A stretch of 64,000 nucleotides of DNA from assembly GCF_004564235.1 (NCBI RefSeq), contig NZ_SOMN01000002.1, positions 62,001 through 126,000 on the forward strand, read 5' to 3'. Numbering within the stretch: position 1 is the first letter of the stretch; every line of letters begins with the position of its first letter. The stretch comes from Cohnella luojiensis. Its GTDB lineage: Bacteria > Bacillota > Bacilli > Paenibacillales > Paenibacillaceae. A program made the translations under genes and the position numbers. The notes beneath the pieces are model-generated. The model was not told where the DNA came from, ran no database searches, and saw only the letters and a list, made by a program, of their open reading frames with translations. Shown here piece after piece: positions 32,953 to 41,210 of the stretch.

Positions 32953-34328
32953 CAAGAATCATCCCTCCTGCGGAATTTGCTGAGATAGAGGCAATGATCA
33001 AGAATATATTCCAAGGATGCCTTGCCTTGCTCCTTCAGCGCAGGGTGCTTAAAGATCGATCTTCCGGGTTTAGCGTTTGCTTCGAACATCCACACCGCGC
33101 TATCCCGGTCGATTCCGATATCGAGCCCAAGCTCGCCAAGCGTATGCGAATAATTACGTTCGATCGCTTCGGATAGCTTGATGGCAACCGCTTTGGCTTC
33201 CTTGAGCACTTCGTCCGATCTATCTCCGAAGGTTCTGCTGAGCGCTTGCTCCGGCGTCATAAGGGAGCCGCCGTTCTTGATATGGGTCGTCACGCTTCCT
33301 CTGCCGGCTTTCTTGGCGCCGATTCCGGCAACGACCCATTCATTGTTGCCGTCCTTATGCATATGGAACCGAAAATCAATCGGGCAATTTTCGATTTCTA
33401 CCAATCGAATGCCTTGCTGTACGACATAGCTATTTAAACTTGCGCCATGCCTTGCTTTTAACATCTTCATCAGGCTATTGAAATTGCTAAACCTCAGCAG
33501 GACATTACCGCCGGTTTTTCGATAGCGGATAAAGTACCCTTTGCGAGGGTGATAGGTAAGCCGGTATATCCCAATGCCGAGGCTTCCCGCGGTCGGTTTA
33601 TAGTAAAGGAATTGGTGCTTCTCCAGAAGCTCTTTGATTTTCTCCGGAGTAGGGTTGTTGATGGACTCCGGCAAGTGACGCAACGCTTCAACGTCCTTAT
33701 CCAGCAGATTATAGACGTCGGACTTGTTGAAGAAGCTCCAGTTGAAGAAGGGAATCTTTTTCTTAACGAACCTATCCCGAAGCGTCGTAATCGTGTACCC
33801 GGTTTCCGCGCGGCGGCTTGGAAGCCGGTTATAGACGACGTCGGGCAGGGGAACGACTCGACGTGTCCAACCGCCGCCTCCGTCCAGGAACCAACCATGA
33901 ATCGTTTCCTGCTGCCAGTTGATATCGTGCGGCGTAAAGGCGAAGAAATAAGCTTTCTTCTGGCCTAAGTGAAGAAGCTGTTTGACGAATCCGGTTCTTT
34001 CGCCAAAAGGAGCCGAAGAGGAGCGTCTTCCGCTGTCGGTCAATACTCCAATGAGCGGACCTAGTTGAATTTCTTCTCCCTCGTCATTGTTTAAATATAC
34101 GTTTCCGGATTTAGGAATCCTTACGGAACGCCGAAGCCCCGCAGACATATAGACATGATTACCTTTGCGCTTGATGGTCCGCACCGAAGCGGGTACGATG
34201 TCTTTGCCGAGCTTGACGTTAACCGATTTACGTCCGCCCAGCTTTAGCAGCTTTGCAAGCGGGCTGGAAAACCATACGATACGTTCCGGCTGCTGTGTGA
34301 AATGGACGTTACAGATGGTCAAACTCAT
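32952..34328 (-). CDS. YheC/YheD-family ATP-grasp protein, long form (copy 3)
   Basis: The protein has 458 residues. It carries an additional N-terminal domain of about 85 residues (KLLKLGGRKSVNVKLGKDIV, SVRIPKSGNVYLNN) before the usual LGPLIGVLTDSG. The core has LYYKPTAGSLGIGIYRLTY, YVVQQGIRLVEIENCPIDFR, THIKNGGSLMTPEQ and GELGLDIGIDRDSAVWMFEA, then NAKPGRS. Bacillus YheC has this longer form. GGGAGGGTAATTC precedes the ATG. The gene overlaps copy 4 by 20 bases. Confidence 0.88.
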   Translation of the reverse strand: MSLTICNVHFTQQPERIVWFSSPLAKLLKLGGRKSVNVKLGKDIVPASVRTIKRKGNHVYMSAGLRRSVRIPKSGNVYLNNDEGEEIQLGPLIGVLTDSGRRSSSAPFGERTGFVKQLLHLGQKKAYFFAFTPHDINWQQETIHGWFLDGGGGWTRRVVPLPDVVYNRLPSRRAETGYTITTLRDRFVKKKIPFFNWSFFNKSDVYNLLDKDVEALRHLPESINNPTPEKIKELLEKHQFLYYKPTAGSLGIGIYRLTYHPRKGYFIRYRKTGGNVLLRFSNFNSLMKMLKARHGASLNSYVVQQGIRLVEIENCPIDFRFHMHKDGNNEWVVAGIGAKKAGRGSVTTHIKNGGSLMTPEQALSRTFGDRSDEVLKEAKAVAIKLSEAIERNYSHTLGELGLDIGIDRDSAVWMFEANAKPGRSIFKHPALKEQGKASLEYILDHCLYLSKFRRRDDS

Positions 34329-35628
34329 GAATTACCCTCCCAGGTGAAGCGCAACCGTTACCCAGTGGCGATCGCTGCGTGTCGGTTGTCGCAAATGAGC
34401 AACCGTTACCCAGTGGCGATCGCTGCGTGTCGGTTGTCGCAAATGAGCAACCGTTACCCAGCGGCGATAGCCGCGCGTCGGTTGTCGCAAGTCGAAGCAG
34501 GATAGATCTGGCGTAGGACAGTGGCTGCTCCGCGGAGGCATAAGCTGCTTCTTTGCCAGCGGAGCCCATAGCGGCGCGGCCTGGCTTGGAGTTGGCCTCC
34601 AAAAACCAGGGCCTGCCGCTTTGGTCTACCCCGTAGTCCAAACCGATTTCGGCGAATCGTCCAAATGATTGTTCCAGCCTTGCTACGATCAGGAACGATA
34701 GTCTTTTCATTTCCTGCAGAAGTTCGCTCCCGCGTTGCTCTCCGAATTGGAGCGTGAGTACTTTCTCCGCGGGAGCGGCAGTACCGCCTCCGTGCAGGTT
34801 AGCCGTGACGCTCCCGGGCGCGCCTTGGCGAGCCGCGATTCCGGTGAGCACCCAGCGTCCGGCTCCGTTTTTTTGCATTAACGCGCGTAAATCGAACGGT
34901 TCACCCGAGTTACCCGTTAAATCGAGCATAGGCTGCATGAGATACTCGCGCGTGCCGATCCAACGGTCAATTCGTCGCAAGGCGTCGGCTTCGTTCTCGC
35001 AGTTCCTATTCAAAAGCCGGTTATCCTCGTGTCTTCCGGTAAGCTTTATCTTTCCGTACTCTATGCGGATAACCGCGATAACGCGTTTGCCCTGGCTACC
35101 GGCGATAGGCTTCAGGAATGCGGCATGGCGATGCTTTCGAAGCCAAGAGCTCAGGGAAATCGGCCCTTGATATCGTGCCGTCGGCGGAATAATAGACTTA
35201 AACGTCAGATCCTTGGATAAGATCTCATATACTTTTCCTTTATGGGGCAAGCGACCGTTCAGGAAGATAAGACGTCTAGCGGAGCAAAGCTGCCGCAAGG
35301 CTTGACGATAACGTTGTTTTTCCTCTTGCGTTTCAGGCCATGAGCGGTCATACACGATCGAAGGAAGCTTCTTCTGGCTTGCTTCCCATTGCAGTTTCTG
35401 GTTGTTCCAACTCCAGCCCTTTACGGAATCGTTCCCCGAGTTCCAGGTCCAAGGGGAAAACGCGAACAATCGAAGGCCGCTATTCGCCCCGATCAGGCTC
35501 AGGCGCTTTATGAAGGAACTTTCCGCGAATGGGGGATTTCCGTCCCGTTCGCAAACGAGAATGCCCAGGGCGCCATCGGAACGCGTGTTGCTGCTATACG
35601 GTTTAGAAACCGGAGACATGACGCGCAT
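34309..35628 (-). CDS. YheC/YheD-family ATP-grasp protein with a repeat-derived C-terminal tail (copy 4)
   Basis: The protein has 439 residues. ATP-grasp core: AAFLKPIAGSQGKRVIAVIR, MQPMLDLTGNSGEPFDLRAL, ANLHGGGTAAPAEK and AEIGLDYGVDQSGRPWFLEA, then NSKPGRA. The final 50 residues are three copies of a 16-residue block (SPLGNGCSFATTD-type, each with one Cys) encoded by array C (34351-34490). No other family member here has such a tail, so it is probably an in-frame intrusion of non-coding repeats. It overlaps copy 3 by 20 bases and copy 5 by 26. The start has only a weak ribosome site (GGATGATG), so translation may depend on copy 5. Confidence 0.87.
   Translation of the reverse strand: MRVMSPVSKPYSSNTRSDGALGILVCERDGNPPFAESSFIKRLSLIGANSGLRLFAFSPWTWNSGNDSVKGWSWNNQKLQWEASQKKLPSIVYDRSWPETQEEKQRYRQALRQLCSARRLIFLNGRLPHKGKVYEILSKDLTFKSIIPPTARYQGPISLSSWLRKHRHAAFLKPIAGSQGKRVIAVIRIEYGKIKLTGRHEDNRLLNRNCENEADALRRIDRWIGTREYLMQPMLDLTGNSGEPFDLRALMQKNGAGRWVLTGIAARQGAPGSVTANLHGGGTAAPAEKVLTLQFGEQRGSELLQEMKRLSFLIVARLEQSFGRFAEIGLDYGVDQSGRPWFLEANSKPGRAAMGSAGKEAAYASAEQPLSYARSILLRLATTDARLSPLGNGCSFATTDTQRSPLGNGCSFATTDTQRSPLGNGCASPGRVIHEFDHL
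34351..34490. repeat. Array C: three tandem 48-bp units inside a coding region
   Basis: Units start at 34351, 34399 and 34447. Each has an outer inverted repeat CAACCG/CGGTTG and an inner one. The inner stem reads GTGGC GATC GCTGC in copies 1 and 2 and GCGGC GATA GCCGC in copy 3: two substitutions in opposite arms change two wobble pairs into Watson-Crick pairs, so the stem is kept. The period is a multiple of three and lies in frame with the 3' end of copy 4 of yheCD. Confidence 0.95.
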
Positions 35629-36970
35629 ATTGAATCATCATCCGCACCGAGGGGCGGATTTTCCCTTCTTTGAGTGGTGTGTTATCGTTCTTCGAAGGCT
35701 TGGAATTGACCTCGAGAAGCCAGACGCGGCCTAAAGTATCCAGAGCCAGATCGATCCCCAGCTCACCGAAATGCGCGGGGATGTACATGTCGACCCCCCT
35801 GGCGATGTCCAGTGCCGCTCTCGACAGGCGTGAGGAAGCGTCTCCCCGGAATTGGACGGGAAGATTGGACTTGGCGACGGACTCCTTGACCGTCGATAAC
35901 GTACCACCCCTAGCGAGATTGGAAACGAAATGGTGGGTTCCCGCCGTTCGGCTTACGATCGAGGTGATCGCCCATTTTCCGCTTGCGTTCTTCTGCGTTA
36001 AAGCACGGAAGTCCACGGGACGTCCATCGATTTCAATGAGGTTTAGGCCTTGCTGAATCAGATAACGTACGGTTTTCATCTTGCCCGCAATGGTGGAGAA
36101 AAGCTTAACCAGGCTGTTGAAGGATTGCTTCTTGGTTCCGTTAACGGTGGCGTAAGACGCCTGCCAGTTTTCCGGGCCGATGCGGGAAAGCCGAATGATC
36201 CCTTTGCCTAAGCTTCCTCTTACCGGCTTCAGGAATACGGCACTATATCTGGAGCACATGCTCTTGAGCATCGAATAGTTCTGAAGCGAGTGGGATTCGG
36301 GCAAATATTTCTGCAGTGCGGAGTCCTTCTTGAGCGCTTCGAATACTTCCGTTTTGTCTAGAAACTTCTCGTTAAATATTTGCGCTCCGAACCGATGTTT
36401 GATTTCCCGTATGAATTGTTGGACGACCGGTTGATTTTCCAGCTTGCGGGAGGTCAGGCGGTTGTTCACGACGTCGGGTGCCGGAAGCATCATCCGGTAC
36501 CAGCCTTTGGTATACACCCAGCCTTCCACGGTGGACAGACTTGACCCGATCGCGTTCGGAGTGAAAAAATACACATAAGCGCCTTGGCTGCGGCAAGCAT
36601 CGGTTAATTCCCGGCAGAACATCGTAATGTCTCCAAACGGTTTATCCGGCTGATCCGGATTATCCCGGCTAATCAGCACGCCGATCAAAGGACCAAGGGC
36701 GAGCGATCGGGTTGACGCCTGATACTGGATGCGAAGCGGAGTACCGGAGGAAATGCCCATCCTGCGAGCAAGCGTCTGGCTAATTCGTAATCCTTCGTAA
36801 CGCGGAACAGGGACGATGGTTACAGAGTGACGGAAAGAACCGAACTGTAAGGCGAGATGCTGCTGGGCAGGTATTTTCCACTGCTTCATCAGGGATTCCC
36901 CCAGCATCAGGACGTCATCGGACAATATGCCGGAACTGATGACCTGGACGTTGATTTTCGGGGTGGACAT
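35603..36970 (-). CDS. YheC/YheD-family ATP-grasp protein, long form (copy 5, first of operon)
   Basis: The protein has 455 residues from the ATG at 36970, which has GGAAGGAG 8 bases upstream; the frame continues to 37024 without a better start. It has the extra N-terminal domain (about 1-95) and LGPLIGVLISRDNPDQP. Core motifs: AVFLKPVRGSLGKGIIRLSR, YLIQQGLNLIEIDGRPVDFR, SNLARGGTLSTVKE and GELGIDLALDTLGRVWLLEV, then NSKPSKND. It is the promoter-proximal gene of the five-gene operon. The 197 bases upstream contain no clear promoter motif I can defend. Confidence 0.88.
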   Translation of the reverse strand: MSTPKINVQVISSGILSDDVLMLGESLMKQWKIPAQQHLALQFGSFRHSVTIVPVPRYEGLRISQTLARRMGISSGTPLRIQYQASTRSLALGPLIGVLISRDNPDQPDKPFGDITMFCRELTDACRSQGAYVYFFTPNAIGSSLSTVEGWVYTKGWYRMMLPAPDVVNNRLTSRKLENQPVVQQFIREIKHRFGAQIFNEKFLDKTEVFEALKKDSALQKYLPESHSLQNYSMLKSMCSRYSAVFLKPVRGSLGKGIIRLSRIGPENWQASYATVNGTKKQSFNSLVKLFSTIAGKMKTVRYLIQQGLNLIEIDGRPVDFRALTQKNASGKWAITSIVSRTAGTHHFVSNLARGGTLSTVKESVAKSNLPVQFRGDASSRLSRAALDIARGVDMYIPAHFGELGIDLALDTLGRVWLLEVNSKPSKNDNTPLKEGKIRPSVRMMIQYARHVSGF

Positions 36971-37167
36971 GATTCGTACTCCTTCCACCTTTGCATAGGT
37001 CGTGGCGAAGGCTCTCGTAGGCATCCTTCCTGGGGGCTAGCGAGAATACTCCATCATATGAGGACATCTATCTATCGGTGATAGCACTTATTGCATTGGG
37101 ACGCGGTGTTGGAATGATGTTATGATGGAAATAGGGACTTTTTTCATGGAAAAGGGGATTTCGATTC

Positions 37168-37929
37168 ATGGGTGATTGGTTTACCGAAAGCTTCGGTGAG
37201 GATTACAAGATCGTCTACCGTCATCGGAACTGGGAAAACGCAAAGAGGGAAATCGGCGCGATGATGGAATGGGTGAATATTCCCGCAAACTCCTCCGTGC
37301 TGGACGTCGGATGCGGCATGGGCCGGCATGCGCTTGCGCTTAAGGCATTAGGTTACGAGGTTACGGGGTTAGATTTGTCGGAGGTTCTGCTGACGGAAGC
37401 GAGGAGCGCAGATCCGGAGTACGGGGTCGACTGGGTTCGCGGCGACATGCGAAGTTTACCGTTCGACTGCGGAACGTTCGACGCCACGGTAAATTGGTTT
37501 ACGTCATTCGGTTATTTCGTGGACGATCAGGATAATTTACGCGTTTTGCAGGAGATGAGAAGGGTACTTAAGCCGGATGGGCGATACTTGATCGATTACT
37601 TGAACCCCTCATACTTATTGCGACATTTAGTTCCTGAATCCGATCGGGTGGATGAACCGACCGGACTTCGGATTACGGAGATACGAACGATCGAAGAAGA
37701 TTTTGTCATAAAAAAAATCGAAGTCATGCCACCTAGGGATGATGCGGGTATTCAAGGACCAAGCAGGCACTATGAGGAACGAGTTCGACTAATAGGGCTG
37801 AAAAAATTCCAAGGGCTGCTCATGGAGGCAGGACTCTTCCTGGAACGAGTTTATGGCGATTACGACGGAAGCGAATACGATTCGGAAAGCTCGAAGAGGC
37901 TCATTCTGTTAGGGAGACGAACCGGATGA
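37168..37929 (+). CDS. Class I SAM-dependent methyltransferase
   Basis: The protein has 253 residues. The SAM-binding glycine loop is VLDVGCGMGRHALALKALGY, followed by VTGLDLSEVLL, the acidic motif VRGDMRSLPF, and VNWFTSFGYFVDDQDN and LKPDGRYLIDYLNPSY. Residues 170-250 form the C-terminal beta part of the fold. Its substrate is not evident. It overlaps the next gene by four bases (ATGA), so the pair is probably co-translated. Confidence 0.87.
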   Translation: MGDWFTESFGEDYKIVYRHRNWENAKREIGAMMEWVNIPANSSVLDVGCGMGRHALALKALGYEVTGLDLSEVLLTEARSADPEYGVDWVRGDMRSLPFDCGTFDATVNWFTSFGYFVDDQDNLRVLQEMRRVLKPDGRYLIDYLNPSYLLRHLVPESDRVDEPTGLRITEIRTIEEDFVIKKIEVMPPRDDAGIQGPSRHYEERVRLIGLKKFQGLLMEAGLFLERVYGDYDGSEYDSESSKRLILLGRRTG

Positions 37930-38957
37930 GTGAGAAATCTCAATTTATCACGCAATGGGAAAGCGGATGGTTGCAGGTCAAAGTTCCCCTTCCTTTCTCG
38001 TTAAAATGGGTGAATGCCTACCTGCTGCCGGAGGATTCGGAGAAAACAGGCTGGACGCTCATCGACCCAGGGCTTCGGACGGAAGATACGGAAGTCTTCT
38101 GGACGGAGGTTTTGTCAGAACTCTCCATTGGTTGGCAAGATATCATTTCGATCGTGATCACTCATCATCATCCCGATCATTATGGCATGGCGGGATGGTT
38201 CCAGAAGAGAACGGGTGCTCAGGTCTGGATGTCGCAAGCGGCGCTTGATAGCGCCAGACGGCTGTGGGGCGAGAACGAGACGTTCTCCGAGGAGTTGACG
38301 GAGGCTTTCCTGCGGCACGGCTTGGCCGAGGAATTAAGAGAGGATATGCTAGTCCACATGCGCGGCTTCCGTAACAAAGTGTCGCCTCAACCGGTGAATC
38401 CGTCGATTCTGCAGCCTGGCGAACGATTTAGAATGGGGAACATGCATTGGGAAATACTCGGGGGAGAGGGCCACGCTCCGGGTCATCTGATTTTCCACGA
38501 TCAAGCAGGCGGCAAACTGCTATGCGGCGATCAAGTACTCCCGGACATTTCTCCTAACATCGGGTGGATGCCAGACGGTGATCCGGACCCTCTTGGTTCT
38601 TTTCTTACCGGTCTGGGGGAGATGCGACATCTCGAGGTGGCGATGGTGTTCCCCGGCCATAGGGACCCGTTTCTTCAATATCGGCTACGCATCGAGGAGT
38701 TGCTTGAACATCATGAACGACGCCTGCAGAAGATGGCGGAGTTAATTGGCAATGAGGATAGAACCGCATTCGAGGTATGCGAGCTGTTATTCGGTACGCG
38801 CTTGAGAAGCAACGCCCACAATTTGCGATTCGCGCTAGCGGAGACGATCGCTCACTTGATCCAATTGGAGAAGCGAGGGATTGTTGTTCGGATAGAATCC
38901 GGGCATGCGGGGGATGGCAATGCACGTATAGGCTATCGGCGTGTTAGTACCTCGTGA
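37926..38957 (+). CDS. Metallo-beta-lactamase-fold hydrolase with C-terminal winged helix
   Basis: The protein has 343 residues. The metal motif is VITHHHPDHYGMAGWF (HxHxDH), then GGEGHAPGHLIFHD, the Asp in LLCGDQVLP and FPGHRDPF for the last His. The final 80 residues (LQKMAELIGNEDRTAFEVCE, LRFALAETIAHLIQLEKRGI) form a winged-helix domain seen in LACTB2-like members. These proteins are commonly thioester or nuclease-type hydrolases; the reaction here is not known. Array D starts 27 bases after the stop. Confidence 0.87.
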   Translation: MSEKSQFITQWESGWLQVKVPLPFSLKWVNAYLLPEDSEKTGWTLIDPGLRTEDTEVFWTEVLSELSIGWQDIISIVITHHHPDHYGMAGWFQKRTGAQVWMSQAALDSARRLWGENETFSEELTEAFLRHGLAEELREDMLVHMRGFRNKVSPQPVNPSILQPGERFRMGNMHWEILGGEGHAPGHLIFHDQAGGKLLCGDQVLPDISPNIGWMPDGDPDPLGSFLTGLGEMRHLEVAMVFPGHRDPFLQYRLRIEELLEHHERRLQKMAELIGNEDRTAFEVCELLFGTRLRSNAHNLRFALAETIAHLIQLEKRGIVVRIESGHAGDGNARIGYRRVSTS

Positions 38958-38983
38958 CGGTAGAACAAGATCGAAAGTGACTC

Positions 38984-39292
38984 CGTTAGGAGTAGCTTGG
39001 GAGCGCTGTAGTTCGACTTAGTTAAACTAAATGCCCGATGGGAGTAACTTCGGAGTGCCGTAGTTCGACTTAGTCAAATTAAATGCCCGTTAGGAGTAGC
39101 TTGGGAGCGCTGTAGTTCGACCTAGTCAAACTAAATGCCCGATGGGAGTAGCTTTGGAGTGCCGTAGTTCGACTTAGTCAAATTAAAAGCCCGATGGGAG
39201 TAGCTTAGGAGCGCTGTAATTCGACTTAGTCAAATTAAATGCCCGATAGGAGTAGCTTGGGAGCGCTGTAGTTCGACTTAGCAGGATGTCTA
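38984..39292. repeat. Array D: six tandem 52-bp units with A-B-A-B alternation
   Basis: The block GGAGTAG/GGAGTAA recurs with its A at 38991, 39043, 39095, 39147, 39199 and 39251, always 52 bases apart. Copies 1 and 3 carry GGAGCGCTG, copies 2 and 4 GGAGTGCCG, and 5 and 6 resemble the first type, so a 104-bp super-unit is present. Each full unit has TTAGTCAAACTAA or a G-T variant, an inverted repeat with 5-bp arms and a 3-base loop (first at 39018-39030). The array occupies a convergent gap between the hydrolase and pgpA, and ends 34 bases before a bidirectional terminator. Confidence 0.96.
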
Positions 39293-39325
39293 TTATTAGA
39301 GACTCACAAAAGCGCTGTAAATAAA

Positions 39326-39372
39326 ACAGCGGCAGTCTGGACTAGTTATCAGTCCGGGCTGCCGCTGTTTTT
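39326..39372. terminator. Bidirectional terminator between array D and pgpA
   Basis: ACAGCGGCAG (39326-39335) pairs perfectly with CTGCCGCTGT (39359-39368), with an inner GACT/AGTC stem. TTTTT follows on the plus strand, and the minus strand reads TTTTATTT beyond the stem. Confidence 0.93.
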
Positions 39373-39389
39373 CATAAATAGCGAATCAT

Positions 39390-39938
39390 CTATTCTCCGC
39401 CTTCTTTAAAGGCCTCCGCGACCGCTTCGCGCTCCGCTTGCTTGCGGTGGGCGATGCGGCTGGATGCCGCTGCCGCGATAGCGCCTACGATATCGTCAAG
39501 AAACGTATGAATTTCCCCGCTGTTTTTATCGTTCAATTTTCTGAGGACGCCTGGCTTAAGCTTATCGATGTAACCGAAGTTCGTGAATCCGATGCTTCCA
39601 TAGACGTTGACGATGCTCAGAGCCAATATTTCATCGCAGCCGTATAGGCCTTCGTCATAGGAAATCATATCTTGCAACGGAGGCAGCAGTTTCCCTTCCT
39701 CCGCTAACATATCAAGCTGGATGCCGGTTAGCACCGCGTTCTGCACCTCGCGCTTGGACAGAACGGAATCCACATTGATGACGCATTCCGCCAGTGTCAG
39801 CTCAGGGAAATAATCCTTCTGCAGCAGCATAACCAGCTGCCCGATTTGTTCCTTGGTGACACCTCGCTTCGTTAACCATTCTTCCGTCGCCTTGGCGACC
39901 TCCTTGCTGTTAAGACGGTACACGTTCGGTTGGGACAT
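39390..39938 (-). CDS. Phosphatidylglycerophosphatase A-related protein (PgpA/YutG family)
   Basis: The protein has 182 residues from the ATG at 39938, which has AGAGGTG before it; the frame extends upstream to 40001. It contains VLSKREVQNAVLTGIQLDML, YDEGLYGCDEILALSIVNVY, TNFGYIDKLKPG and HTFLDDIVGAIAAAASSRI, the pattern of Bacillus YutG, a PgpA-superfamily member. The core acidic residues (DE in DEILA, DD in FLDDIVGA) are kept. It would hydrolyse phosphatidylglycerophosphate or act on a related lipid, though this subgroup lacks the membrane helices of typical PgpA. Confidence 0.8.
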   Translation of the reverse strand: MSQPNVYRLNSKEVAKATEEWLTKRGVTKEQIGQLVMLLQKDYFPELTLAECVINVDSVLSKREVQNAVLTGIQLDMLAEEGKLLPPLQDMISYDEGLYGCDEILALSIVNVYGSIGFTNFGYIDKLKPGVLRKLNDKNSGEIHTFLDDIVGAIAAAASSRIAHRKQAEREAVAEAFKEGGE

Positions 39939-40098
39939 GAACAACACCTCTTTCCGAAGCCTTAGGCCTCCGTCATGAACTTGAATGGGACAAACGTACA
40001 TAATTATCCCAAGGGCTCGTATACATAGTACTACAAATAGGAGGCCGATGAAACGTCAGCCTACCCTTACGGCCATCATATGATAGGAGGATGTAAGA

Positions 40099-41208
40099 AT
40101 GAAGAAAAGTTTCTACCGGGGCATCGCGTTTCGGAAATGGGCACCTATTCTACTGTTGTTGCCATTGTTATCGGCTTGTAGCCAGGGTGCGGGAACCAAT
40201 GTCGATCAAGCGGAAAGCATCGATCCGCCGCCTTATGATGTTGAGCAGGCCATGATTCAGGATATGTCTCCGACAGCCATTCTGGAAGGGAACGATGTCG
40301 TGACGGTCTATTTGCAAGACCGTAACGGGTATCTTGCCCCAATATCTCTAAGGTTAGAAGATGATGTCGAGAGCTCAGAGCAATCGCTGACCCAATCACC
40401 GGCGCAATCGCCTTCCCAAACCACTGCCCAGCAAGCGATTGCTTGGATGACTAAAAACAAACAGCTTGCGGATCAGTTGCCGCCAGGGTTCGGGGCGGTA
40501 TTGCCGGAGGGAACGAAGGTAAACTCAGTGACCGAGAATACGTCCCAGCATACGATTGCTATCGACTTTGCCGCTCCTTTTCCAACCATTGCCGCAGCGC
40601 AAGAGCGTAAAGTCATAGAGGCGCTCGTGTGGACCTTGACGGAGCTTCCCGGAATCAATAAGGTTAAGCTGTCCGTCGCGGGTAAGCCGATTCAATCCTT
40701 GCCCTCCTCGGGAATTCCCGTCGATTCGACTCTAACTCGCGGCCTGGGCATTAACCTGGAGAAAGTCGCAAACATTCAGATCAGCCGCGCGATGGCAGTA
40801 ACGCTGTATTTCTCGGCGCAATCCGCGGAAGGAGAAGGCTACTTTGTTCCTGTAACCCGCTTAATCAACCGACAGGCCGATCCGGCAAAGGCAGCGCTTG
40901 AGCAGTTGATTCTTGGACCGCAAAAAACGTCATCGCTCAAAGCCGTATTAACTAACGACATGTCGATAGAGAAGCTTTCCCAAATGGCCGACACCGTAAA
41001 CGTATCCTTGCAAGATTCGGATTGGGTGCCGAAATCGCCGGTTCCATCCGAGATGATGGAAGCGCTGGTACTGACCTTGACGGAAGCAACCGGCGTACCT
41101 CAGGTACAAGTTGTCATGAATGGGGACGACTCCTTGGTGGATTCGGACAATCGCGCTTACGACCGGCCCGTAACCCGACAAGCATACGTCAATACCCTTT
41201 CTCGCTAA
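40099..41208 (+). CDS. gerM: GerM-type spore germination/sporulation lipoprotein
   Basis: The protein has 369 residues. A lipoprotein signal (hydrophobic residues 15-26, lipobox LSAC, Cys27) precedes two GerMN domains (about 90-205 and 235-350), each with an NSV/SV...IDF-type core (VNSVTENTSQHTIAIDFAAP; VSLQDSDW) and VEALVWTLTE-like helix (here KVIEALVWTLTELPGINKV and MMEALVLTLTEATGVPQVQV). A Ser/Gln-rich linker (about 95-110, SLTQSPAQSPSQTTAQ) joins the parts. In Bacillus, GerM helps anchor the engulfment and SpoIIIA-Q complex. AGGAGG precedes the ATG. It converges on gerC with only a 2-base gap. Confidence 0.88.
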   Translation: MKKSFYRGIAFRKWAPILLLLPLLSACSQGAGTNVDQAESIDPPPYDVEQAMIQDMSPTAILEGNDVVTVYLQDRNGYLAPISLRLEDDVESSEQSLTQSPAQSPSQTTAQQAIAWMTKNKQLADQLPPGFGAVLPEGTKVNSVTENTSQHTIAIDFAAPFPTIAAAQERKVIEALVWTLTELPGINKVKLSVAGKPIQSLPSSGIPVDSTLTRGLGINLEKVANIQISRAMAVTLYFSAQSAEGEGYFVPVTRLINRQADPAKAALEQLILGPQKTSSLKAVLTNDMSIEKLSQMADTVNVSLQDSDWVPKSPVPSEMMEALVLTLTEATGVPQVQVVMNGDDSLVDSDNRAYDRPVTRQAYVNTLSR

Positions 41209-41210
41209 AT

